A stretch of DNA of 64,000 bases from Stenocarpella maydis (Eukaryota; Ascomycota; Sordariomycetes; Diaporthales; Diaporthaceae), in the NCBI GenBank assembly GCA_002270565.1, contig NQMI01000006.1:454244-518243 (forward strand), read 5' to 3'. Each line of letters opens with the position of its first letter. The first letter of the stretch is position 1. The translations under genes were made by a program, and so were the position numbers. Under the pieces are notes generated by a model. The model had not been told where the DNA came from and ran no database searches. It was given only the letters and a program-made list of their open reading frames with translations. Below are positions 54,645 through 64,000 of the stretch, one piece after another.

Positions 54645-55447
54645 TTAGAACTTGGAGAACTTCTTGACGGCCTTGCCGGTGCGAGGCAGCACGCGGAGAA
54701 CGTTGAATCGGACCTGCATAGTGCTAAATGTCAGCCTGCAGTTTCCCTCCGGCTGCGCTGCTCTTGTCGTGTGACCTACAGTCTTGCTCAGGGGCCGGCA
54801 CTGTCCAACGGTGACCTGGTCACCCTCCTCAACACGGAAGGCTGGGGAGACGTGGGCGGCAAGGTTCTTGTGTCGCTTCTCGTAACGGGCGTACTTGGGG
54901 ATGAAGTGGAGGTACTCGCGGCGAACGATGATGGTACGGTGCATCTTCGTGGACACGACGGTGCCGGTCAGGATACGGCCACGGATGGAGACGAGACCGG
55001 TGAAGGGGCACTTCTTGTCTGAGGGAGGTAGTCATGGTCAGCAGTTGTTCAAGCCCTTGTGCTCACTGCCAGAGTCTTTTCACTCCTCGCCAAACAGTTC
55101 CTCCAGTGCACGAGGGGCCCTCCAAACAAGTCCAACAGACAGCAGCCGCCCAATAAAGTCGTCGATCACGAGCGTTCCTAGCTGGGTCTTTTGACGTACC
55201 GATGTACTGGCCCTCAACGGCGGTCTTGGGGGTACGGAAACCCAGACCGACATCCTTGTACCACCGGCGCTGTCGTGTATTGTCAGCTTTCAATGTGCTT
55301 CAACATCACCGTGGCCGGCACACGGATATTTCTTGGACCACTCACACCACCCTTGCCGGGACGCTTGGTCTTGCTCTTGGTGACAAGAGAGATGTGAGGC
55401 TGCTTCTGGAAAGCACGCTCCGACTGGACGGTCAACTCGGTAGCCAT
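54645..55447 (-). CDS. RPS11: 40S ribosomal protein S11 (uS17)
   Basis: Cytosolic small-subunit ribosomal protein. Four exons: 55447-55346, 55269-55200, 55018-54780 and 54713-54645 (donors GTGAGT, GTACGT and GTAGGT; acceptors GACAG, CTCAG and TGCAG), 159 residues. The protein reads [16 protein letters not shown] at the start. Then come [20 protein letters not shown], a central [17 protein letters not shown], and [19 protein letters not shown] with the uS17 OB-fold. It ends [16 protein letters not shown]. All boundaries keep phase and the length matches eukaryotic uS17. Three introns in a short gene is typical of ribosomal protein genes in filamentous fungi. It shares a 598-bp divergent promoter region with SPC7. 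Confidence 0.97.
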
Positions 55448-56045
55448 GTTTGCGGTTGGATTTGCCGGTCGCGACTTATTGCTGTCGAGGGTGTGGATTC
55501 GGCGACGTCGCGATTCTATGCACGGGGGAGCCGGGTCAGTTCACCGATTTTTCGATTGATGGCCAAACGAAGCGTCACAGGTCCATGGACACGTCGAAGT
55601 GCGAAATTCTGGATGGGCAGGAGACACTCACAAATTGACCGACAAGCTGCTGGCGGAGTGATGGAGAGTCTCTAGAGTGGGGCCTTGTTTTTTGGTTGGG
55701 TTTGGCAAAAATCAGTGAGCTGTTGGCGGCGGAACCGGAAAAACCTGGACGGTCATTGTTTGGCCTTGTTCAGTACCGAGTACTGGACACCCCACCCCCC
55801 CTGCCCCCCAGCCCCCTGCTCTCTTTGACCCCCGCCCCTCCGAACCCGCAGGGGTTTTGTCTGTTACCGCGACTAGTGCAATCGCCTTTGTTTACATGGT
55901 TATCGGCCCAGACTGACAGACGACCGAGCAACCAACAAACACCAAGGCCACCATTCCAGTGCATACCGCGATGCTATGACCACATAACCTTGCTTTCGAT
56001 TTCCTGACGCGTCTTTTTGCTCATACGCCCTCAGAAACAACAGCC
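55448..56045. promoter_or_regulatory. divergent promoter of RPS11 and SPC7
   Basis: Intergenic region of 598 bp between divergent start codons. It holds CT-rich and C-rich tracts (55785-55860). An ACGCGT hexamer inside the palindrome GACGCGTC lies 34 bp before the SPC7 start. Confidence 0.5.
56007..56012. promoter_or_regulatory. ACGCGT (MCB-like) upstream of SPC7
   Basis: MluI cell-cycle-box hexamer within the 8-bp palindrome GACGCGTC, 34 bp ahead of the SPC7 ATG. Cell-cycle control by an MBF-like factor is inference only. Confidence 0.35.
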
Positions 56046-59000
56046 ATGGTTGGCGACACCACCATACCGGCCACGCGCCGAAATACGCGCAAGTCGATCA
56101 GCGCCATGCAGAGGGACAGTGCGACGGTGGACCTGGGCGCCGGCACCACGCTGGCAGAAAACAGGAAGAAGTCCAAGTCGCGCAGCAAGAGCATGGGCCC
56201 TGGCGGTTTAGATGCTCTCAAGGCAGGTTCTGGGAACCGTCGAGTGGTAGCACTCTCACGTATCGTCCGCTTTGTTAACGGCTTCTGACATGCCCATAGT
56301 CACTGGCAGGTCCCGCCCGGCCACCGCCCAGGTCTATCCTCAAGCCCACGATGCCTCTGGCCGAGATACCTGGCTACAAATCAAGACACTCTTACGCGCC
56401 CGGCTCACTGGGTGCCGAGAATCAACCCGACCCCGGAAGCACCGACGACTTCGGCGCGTCCGGTACCAAAATTGCACTGCGGACAGAAGAAGAACAGCAG
56501 ACCGCAGCGCGGGAGCGAGAGGAGCGCGAGAGGGCAGCCATAGACAAGGAGATTAAGGACAGGAGAGAGGCGCGCCGGAAATCTCTCGCGAACCGCCGGG
56601 TGTCGTTTGCCGCAGAGGCTACCCTGCACACCTTCCATGAAGTCGAGTACATGCAGGATTCCACGGCATCGACGGACTCGACGAAGAGGACATCATCAGC
56701 TGCTATACCCGCGGAACCTGCACCACAGGGAGGCCAACCTGATCCGGATGCATCAGACCCACCCTCCACACCACCCGAGCAGATCGAGGAGACCGTGGCG
56801 GAGTCTCCCGCGGACCAGCGGCAACTCCATCAGAGAAATCGAAGGAGAAGTTCGGGCATGCGGTCTGGGCATGACTTCGACGGCCAAAATGGCAACACGA
56901 TAGCATCCACTATCTATGACTCCGACTCGGATGAGGGCGACGGTGTAGCAGAGGTCCAGACCGAAGCATCGGGCTCGGACAGTGACTCCGACAGCGACGG
57001 TACTATGATGACTATGGAGGCCGAAGAGATGACTTCTGCATCTCTGGCGTCGACGAGGTATGGAGACGACGCCGACAACACATCCTCCAGCCTAGACGGT
57101 GCACTTAGAGAAGCTGCTCGGCGAGCGGTCGATCAAGCGCGGGAGCCCGACGAGGACGAGGAGGTCATTTCTGGCTTCAAGGGATGGGGCCGAAAGGCAA
57201 GAGAGCAGCGAGAAGCTGCTGCCAGTGCCAAGGAGCCATCATCCGACGAAGATGTTCCCTCAAGCCCTCTCATGTCAAGTCCAGTGAAGCCGGGTATCAA
57301 TGAGGGCACGGAAATTGAAATGGATATGGACATGACCAATGCTGTGGGCGTCATCCTCCAACAAACCATTCCATCGTCACCAGACCAAGCAGGCCAAGAC
57401 GACATGTCGATGGACGTCACCAACGTATATGGCGGGATTCTTCCGCAGCTGCAATCTCCTACAAAAGATGACGAAAAGTCGGCCCAGGATGAACAGACTA
57501 TGGAATTCACCACCGCCGTAGGCGGCATTCAGAGAGCCCCGCAGTCTGATGACGACCAAGAAATCCCGAGTGACGAGGACATGTCGATGGAGCTCACAAC
57601 CGTCATGGGTCGCGTGCTGGGTGCCAAGAACAAACAGCTGAGGCAGTCGCTGCAGTTGAGCTCCTCACCTGCCAAAGATCTGGTTGATGATGATGGCAAT
57701 GGTGATGGCTCGGTGGAAACGCCCATGGACGCGACCAAAGGAATCAGCCACATCCTTTCGACAAATATCGAGGATGAGGGCCCAGACGCCGATGCTGACG
57801 GAGATACATCCACGGGTATGGAGCTCACGGCAGCTGTTGGTGGCATCATCAAGGCCGTATCCCCGGAAGAAAGAACGGCCGCGAAGAAGCTTATGGAGCA
57901 AGAGGCCGACCAACCCGAGATGACCACGACACCTGATCTTATTACTATGATGTCCCCGCCGAAGCAATCATCGGTGCGGGCAGTGGCAAAAGACTCACCC
58001 AACCTGTCCGCTCCAAGCGGCGAGATGCAGCGAAGAAGCAAAGGACTCCTATTCCATTCGACGCCTAAGTCACCCACAAAGAGCGCCAGTCCTGCGTCCC
58101 AACGCAAGACACGCTCCCAAGGGCCGCCATCACCCGCATCATCACGCGGTCCTGCACGGAGTGGCAGTCGTACACCTTCTCCAAAGGGGCTAGGCCTGCC
58201 GTCAAGGAATTCGTCACCTCAAGCAAAATCCACTCCGCCGTCCAAATTGCCGGCTAGACCTTCCAGTAGTCTTTTCCAGCGAGACTCTATAACTGGTTCA
58301 AGAACACCGCTGGTGGTCTTGACACCGCAACGACCAAAGTTGTCGGGTATTGGAATAGACAGGAGCGGGATCGGATCACCACACGTCACCGAGCTTTTGG
58401 ACCGACGTAGTTCGATCGGAGACACTGCTGCCACGTTTAGTCCAATCCAGCTCACCCAATTTCGCAAGGCCGTTGCGTTTGAGGATCCTAGGATCATGGA
58501 GGAGCAGGTCGACAGGGAGCGCCGCGACGATCAAGACCGTGAAAGTGGTCGACGTATCCTGGAGAAGGAAGCCGATGATGTCACATCGAGTTTGAAGGAG
58601 ATGATTCAGGGATTGTCTCCGAAGAAGAACCCCATGAGAGGCCGGAAGAGCCTACACGTCGGCAGCGCAAGGGGCCTCTTGGGGAAGCGTCCTTCAGAGT
58701 TGGAAGATGACAGTGATGCCGAAGTCCAGGATGGCGTCAAGAGGCTTAAAGGGCATCAGGGCAGCCCAGTGAAGAATATCAGACTACAACAGCCGCCATC
58801 TAAAGCGGAGACGACGGGTTCACGACCTACGTTCCCACCCAGTCGAGGGCCGGACGACAACGAGAACGATACAACTACGCCCACGACGGCGCCGCCGCCA
58901 TCGAAAGCAACAACGCCCAAGGAACATGGTCGTTTCAGGGACGTAGACAATGATCAACCCACTGCCACGTTCACCTTCCATGCTACTCCACTCGGAGATT

Positions 59001-60511
59001 CTGCGGACTTAAAGCCGCCAGATGATGATGAGGACAGAATCCACTTGCAGGACTTCCTCAACTTGACCAGCATTCGATTTATGGAGCTGACAACTACGAA
59101 GCGACGACATACAATATTGCCTTCAGCCCGCAAGAGCAGCCTGTCCGGAGACAAAGACAGCCTTTCTCTGGAGAAGTGTGTTGTTGCAGGTGCTTGCACG
59201 GTTCCGATGCTCGAATTGTTCCAGCATTCGTGTCGAGAATTGAAGAAGTACATCTCAGAGGGTCGGAAAATCGTTCGCGAGATCGAGACAGAGACATTTC
59301 AGGAAAACCCGCCCCTGTTCCGCGAGTATATCACGGCTTCACCGGAGTTCAAGAACCTCATGGACAACCAGTTTAAGAATGTCAAGACCAACGCGCGCCT
59401 ATTGAGCAAGGCCATGTGGTACGACTGGAGAATGAAACTTCAAGATGGGCTCAGGGAGGGCCTGGTCAAGATCGCCGAAGGAATGGCAGCGGATGAGCAG
59501 CTCTTTGAAAAGCAGCAAAAACTCTTGTCTTCCGTCTTGCCTGCGGTGCTGAAGCAGCTAGATACGCTGACTCGGGAGTGCGAGAACCTCGATTCTGTTG
59601 CCCGCGAGTTGGAAGACTGTGATCCTCAGGAGCTGGAATCTACCCGTGCAGATCTCACTGCTGTAGAAGATGACATCCAAGCGAAAATTCGAGAGATTGC
59701 AGAGCTTCGAGAACAGTCTAAAGCAAGTGAGGAAAGGATCACACAGCTTGTGGAACTAAAGCAACGCTACAATTCCGAGATCAAAGACGCCGAAAAGGTC
59801 AGAGAGGAATGCCGTGGCTGGAGCTCCACCGAGATTAGCGCTCTCAAGGCCAAGGTCGATGCCATCGAGAAACAGCACGGCTGGGCAATAACAGGAGTGG
59901 TCGGCACCAGCGTCTCAGTATCCTATCGCCGCGAGATCGAGCTTATATTCGACACAGCATCGTTCAGGCCAGGACAGGAGAACACCCGCGTAGACCTCTG
60001 GTATATCGCAGCGAACAGGGAGCAAAGACCTATGCCGTTGACACCAGAAAAGGAGTTTGGCCTCCGGTGCATACGCGACCACGTCCGCTCTCTTCCTCAG
60101 TCCATGACGAAAGTGAGCACGATGTTGAGCGTCGTCAGCCGCGCCTGGGACCGCACAAACGCGTTGGCCAACCAGGTATACCAGCTGAACCTCACATTCC
60201 CGACGTCAGCAGCTCGCATCTCGGACTCTGCAATCTCCATCACATCAACATTACTTCTGGCCCCACTACAGACCAAGGTCGGGGTGAGATTTGGCGTGCA
60301 GAGCTCAGTCAGTGCCGACGGCCTCGAATTCATTGTCTCAGCCCAGGCAGCTGTTATCTACGGTGAGCAGTTCAATGCGGGAAAACTGGTGGAGTTCTTG
60401 TCGAATAGAATAGGGCCGCATGTCTATTGTCCCTCTGAGAAGGTGACTGAAACATGGGTCAATGTTGTCGCAGACTTGTATGCGAAGCTGCTGGCCCGGG
60501 GGAAGAAGTAA
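56046..60511 (+). CDS. SPC7: outer kinetochore scaffold Spc7 (KNL1/Spc105)
   Basis: KNL1-family scaffold of the KMN network: it recruits PP1 and, through phosphorylated MELT repeats, the Bub3-Bub1 checkpoint complex. Two exons, about 56046-56246 and 56300-60511, 1470 residues. The donor is uncertain (GTAGCA at 56247 or GTGGTA at 56244); the acceptor is CCATAG. PP1 motifs are present: SILK (56333-56344) and RVSF (56597-56608). Six MELT-like units follow, at 57326 (MDMT), 57410 (MDVT), 57500 (MEFT), 57587 (MELT), 57725 (MDAT, degenerate) and 57818 (MELT), several followed by a VGGI-type phrase. A Ser/Pro-rich region leads to the Spc7 coiled-coil region (about 970-1250, including LQDFLNLTSIRFMELTTTKRR at its start) and a C-terminal RWD-type region (about 1270-1465) that binds the Mis12 complex in relatives. 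All functional modules are present. Confidence 0.95.
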
Positions 60512-61204
60512 ACAATGGACGGAGGACGGATTATGGTTTCTGTAACGTTGTCGCAAAGTTGGCACAATCACCAAGGCTGCTAGGAGGTGTGCAAATATCA
60601 GGTGAAGTGATCGTCTTGTATGACTTTGTGTGTTCTGAATAGAGATGGATACAGCTTTGTGGTGGAATTGGACTGAAGCCTTCTTTAATCGGTCTGATGT
60701 CAAGAATCATTTCTAAATTTACTGCTTCACTGCCTCAGCGAGACAAACGGTTGGGCCCCATCATCCCAACCTCGACAGTTACTACACTGGGCTATTCTGC
60801 GATAAGGTTAACAACAGCATGAGTGAACAATACCACCCTCAAGGCCTCTGGGGGATTTAATACCAACGTCTCCACTGCCCCGACTGGCCGTCTCCTTTTC
60901 TCCCCTCTAAGTATTGCCAGCTTCTGAGCCCAGCCTCCCCGCGAGAAAGACAGCCGTCTATCATCCTTCTGCCTCACCATCAGCCGCTCAGAGCTCTTCT
61001 ATTCAAGCCAGCTCACCCACTCCAATCGCCTCGTCCAGAGGCATCAACGTCGTCTCTTGTTTTGCTGCCAATTTGTGGCATCAACATTCTTTTCATCTTC
61101 ACTACCTCGTCTGCTTGTAGCATACCCTTGCCTCCTTCAGGACTCACAACACCACCACAGACCCATTTTTCTGTCAAACGGCAGAAACCTCAGCATCGCC
61201 CAGC
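60512..61204. other. intergenic, no gene seen
   Basis: SPC7 3' flank and promoter/leader of the next gene. The last 300 bases are CT-rich with short A-runs, consistent with a leader. Confidence 0.4.
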
Positions 61205-62800
61205 ATGCTCGACCAAGCGGTGGACCTCCTTCGCCTCCTAGTTTGCATCCTCGTCGCCATCTTGAGGGTTGCACACACATTCATCTACTATGCCTGTGCG
61301 ACCATCGTCTACAGCATCGGTGCCATCGTCCTCTTCCTCTGCTGCTGCGTTTTCTGCGCTCTCTCCCAGACCATCGCCGAGAACGTCCCGATCAGAAGGT
61401 GGACTGATCGCCGCCGCCAGGACGGCTTCCTGCGAAAAGTCAAGAACATGGGCTACCAAGAGCTGAATATGAGAGCGAGGCTCCTAAATTCTGGAGAAGA
61501 CGTCAAGATGCGCAACGAGGCGAACAAACAGATGCTCAAAGAAATCCGCGATGCAGAGAGATTCAGTATGTCCTCTCCTGATCTGATACGTGGACTTTCT
61601 CTCTTTCCAAGGTCAACTTGTATGCGGGAATAGGGAAAGGTCACCTTTCTACTTTGACTATGTCTGTCTTGGTGCACGAACTTCAGTGGCTAACAATACC
61701 AAAGTAGTGAGGGTCAAATGCTACAAGCCTATGTTCAGAATGTGGCGGGATGATGGTAAGTCAAGCTCAACATAGTGCCATGCGATCTTCAAGGCTGCCA
61801 TCGCGAAGCCCACAGAGAAGCTTGAGCACTGCCACCTCCTTCTGCGGCTTGCAGCTACAGAACCTACTCACTAACCAACTTCTCAGTCCAGCCAGTTATC
61901 CCCGTCATGTTTATTCCCCCAACCACACCCCGGCGGCCCCATCTCCCTTCGCCCTCGTCCGCTGGTGGTTCTCCCAGGACCACAATCTCCACCGGCTGGA
62001 GTGCTCCATCGCGGCCATCGAAAGCCAACTCATGGAGAATAGGCAGCGGCTTGCGGACCTGGATCAAGAGGGCGAATGGCTCAGGTTCCAGCTGAGCCAC
62101 GCCCTAGAGAGGAGGCGCCAGGTGCAGCACCTGCCAGCCCTCCCCGACTACAAGCGCATGTTCCGCAACTTCGAGGCGGCTCTCGATACCATGAGGACTC
62201 TCAAGAAAGACCTCCCCTCGCACAGTTGCACATCCGTGTGCACGTGTCCGCCAGGGACGGCTCCCTCGTACCCGGAGTGGCTTGTGCCTCCGAAGCGACT
62301 GGAATGGTACGCCCCTACGCCCTCTACGTGTCTTTTCCCATTCGCATCAGGACACAACGGCTGACACGTATGCTCTCTGCAGGTGGCAGCGGGGCTTGCT
62401 GGGCCCGGGCCAGATGCCTCCCCGGCCGACGTCTCTGTCGAGTGTCGCGGACAACTGGTCCGCGTCTGCGCCCACGGTGGCTCTGTACCAACCTCCTCCT
62501 GCCGCCGCCATACGCGTCTTGTCTGCCTCTGTGTCCGCTCCATCTCTGCCGCCTCTCTTCGGGCCGCCGCCCTCTTCTGACCCGGCGTCGGCACCGGAGA
62601 CTCTTCCTCCCACCAGCAGCGCTCCCCCTGCCCCCTCTCCGCCGCCCGTCACCCATGCGGCGTCTGAGAGCCTCTCAACACCAGTCACCCAAAGCACTAC
62701 CTCCCTGGCAGACCGACTTCGGGACCCCGCTGGGGTTCGGGCCAGGGCTCTTACGCCCTCGCCTCCCGCCAGTCCTCTCGCTTATCGTTCCCGATTTTGA
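61205..62800 (+). CDS. uncharacterised membrane, coiled-coil and proline-rich protein
   Basis: Four exons: 61205-61565, 61687-61755, 61892-62306 and 62383-62800 (donors GTATGT, GTAAGT and GTACGC; acceptors CTTCAG, GTCCAG and CTGCAG). All phases close, giving 420 residues. I do not recognise the family. Residues 1-62 contain two hydrophobic helices (LLRLLVCILVAILRV and YACATIVYSIGAIVLFLCCC, Cys-rich). A basic amphipathic region follows (IRRWTDRRRQDGFLRKVKNMGYQELNMRARL shortened here to its key pattern: Arg/Lys clusters at about 67-80). A coiled coil sits at about 195-240 (LECSIAAIESQLMENRQRL). Next is PEWLVPPKRLEWW, which spans the last intron. A Pro/Ser/Ala-rich disordered tail completes the protein. 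A protein tethered to the ER or nuclear envelope by its N-terminus is plausible from topology only. The second exon is short (69 nt) and the third acceptor is one of two close AGs, chosen because it preserves the coiled-coil frame. Confidence 0.6.
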
Positions 62801-63506
62801 GCCTTCCGCCTTGTTCGTTCAGTCTCATTGGTCCAGTTGGCTGCTCGGTTCTGTATTCGATCCGGTCTTTCCTCTCCATGGGACGATAGTCGTTAACTCT
62901 TTTTGCTCCTGGCGTATCTTCGGATTTCTGAAGGCTATTCTTGTACCTGCCCTGGTACGTAAATACGACGAAAATCTCTTGGCATGATCCCCATGAGGTT
63001 GATCTCCAGAGGTTGGCCAATCCCCCTTGGCACTGAACTCCTGCGCTGCTCCCGATGACATGAATGGTAACCATGACCTCCTGGCTGATCCCACTGGGAT
63101 GATCAACGGGGGTAGTAGCTCGCGGGAGCCGAGCCAAATTCATAATCTCCCTCAATCCGACTCTGTTATTTGCACTCTCTCGATGGAAAGGTGCGATGTT
63201 CTCTATTGGGATCTACCATTGGCAGACAAGATGGCCCGGACGAAAGACACAGGCTAGCGGCGTGGGCGAATTTCCCGAGCGCTTCTGGCTATCCGCAAAG
63301 ACCATTGGATGCGTCGCTTCGAAAGCCCTCAATGGGCGGTGTTATAAGGAGGTTATGCGTGAGAATGTGCATTGTAACCTGGACGCTTATCTCTCTGCGA
63401 ATCCTCACTGATGCCGAAAGCTCGTTGACAACGCTTGAGGTGATTAACTAACTAAAGGTGATAAGACTGGCTAGTGCAACGGACACGATGTCGACGTCCG
63501 CCGCTC

Positions 63507-63541
<35 letters not shown>

Positions 63542-64000
63542 GAACTTGGCACCACCAGGGCTGGGAAAGACGTTGTCCTCAAAGTAGATTTGCGTATAGT
63601 CGTGTTGACTCGGAAAGCAATTGTCCATCCATCTGTATGTCGGCGTGTTCTATATTTCAAGAACTGACTAGGTATTGAGCCAGTGGCCGAGCCGCCCTTG
63701 TATTCGAGTACTTAAATCTAGTACAGTATCTACATTTTCTGCTCTTTATCTGACGAGAATGCTTGCGCATGCACCCTAGACCGCTACAGCCCTCCAACGA
63801 TCCCGGTGGAGGTCCTGAGTGGCATGCCGCCTTTAGAAGATCCCGTTCTACTGCCGGTATATAACGCCTCCAGTTATGGGCAGACATTGTAGTTAGTTAA
63901 CGTGTCAGCTTCTGTTCAGGCCATGCTCACTTCTGCCAGCTGGATACTGTATTGGAATTTTGATACTCAGTTAAGTCTCCTCCCTATCGACATCCACATT
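62801..64000. other. window end, no gene seen
   Basis: No supportable gene. Holds an AT dinucleotide run at 63510-63538. Short open frames on both strands have no protein-like features. Confidence 0.45.
63510..63538 (+). repeat. (AT)n microsatellite
   Basis: About 14 uninterrupted AT units in intergenic DNA. Confidence 0.9.

Noticed and set aside
54111..55022. 303-codon plus-strand open frame
   Set aside because: It lies opposite the uS17 exons on the minus strand, which are certain. Its translation shows no family.
1..64000. CRISPR array, prophage or bacterial-type operon
   Set aside because: No regularly spaced repeats of that kind. Introns and gene families show a fungal nuclear genome.

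Overview
The window reads as nuclear DNA of a filamentous ascomycete (Pezizomycotina, most likely a Sordariomycete). The genes are spaced singly on both strands. They carry short GT-AG introns (about 50-230 nt) with typical fungal donors (GTAAGT, GTACGT, GTATGT), and the encoded proteins are recognisably fungal (Swp1, Kex2, Mdm38/LETM1, Ame1, Spc7, GH76). There is no operon structure. I saw no tRNA or rRNA gene, no CRISPR array and no intact transposon. Assignment below class level cannot be made from sequence reading alone.

Layout. 0-6 kb, minus strand: a decayed ABCC-type ABC transporter, a glutaminyl-peptide cyclotransferase-like M28 protein and a tyrosyl-DNA phosphodiesterase. 7.4-9.5 kb: the oligosaccharyltransferase subunit Swp1 and a small hypothetical gene. 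10-15 kb: two candidate exons of a small membrane protein, then a coiled-coil protein with a Cep57/Ppc89-like C-terminus, preceded by a (TCAA)n microsatellite and followed by a period-9 minisatellite. 15-18.4 kb: a cytochrome P450 and the exon-junction protein Y14. 19.3-24.9 kb: a very large PhoD-like phosphatase. 27.6-35.3 kb: kexin, sorting nexin 4 and LETM1/Mdm38. 36.4-37.4 kb: a broken metallophosphoesterase. 38.4-46.8 kb: mitochondrial-type adenylate kinase, a GH76 mannanase-like enzyme, a KDEL-receptor-family protein and a LicD-family transferase. 48-62.8 kb: kinetochore subunit Ame1 (CENP-U), a small Cys-motif protein, a twin-CX9C protein, ribosomal protein S11 (uS17), kinetochore scaffold Spc7 (KNL1), and an uncharacterised membrane/coiled-coil/proline-rich protein. 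The last 1.2 kb holds no gene I can support.

Most genes are core cell biology: secretory pathway (Swp1, Kex2, KDEL-receptor family, GH76, LicD), mitochondria (LETM1, Adk2, CX9C protein), chromosome segregation (Ame1, Spc7, perhaps the Cep57-like protein), and RNA/translation (Y14, uS17). I do not see a biosynthetic cluster or a defence-like system. The items most worth a second look are the uncharacterised 420-residue protein at 61205-62800, the Cep57-like protein with its flanking repeats, the Ame1 N-terminus hidden in tiny exons, the deletion pattern in the ABC relic, and a perfect 10-bp palindrome found at four intergenic or pseudogene-edge positions.

Exon boundaries were worked out by hand from splice consensus and reading-frame continuity. 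They are predictions without transcript support.
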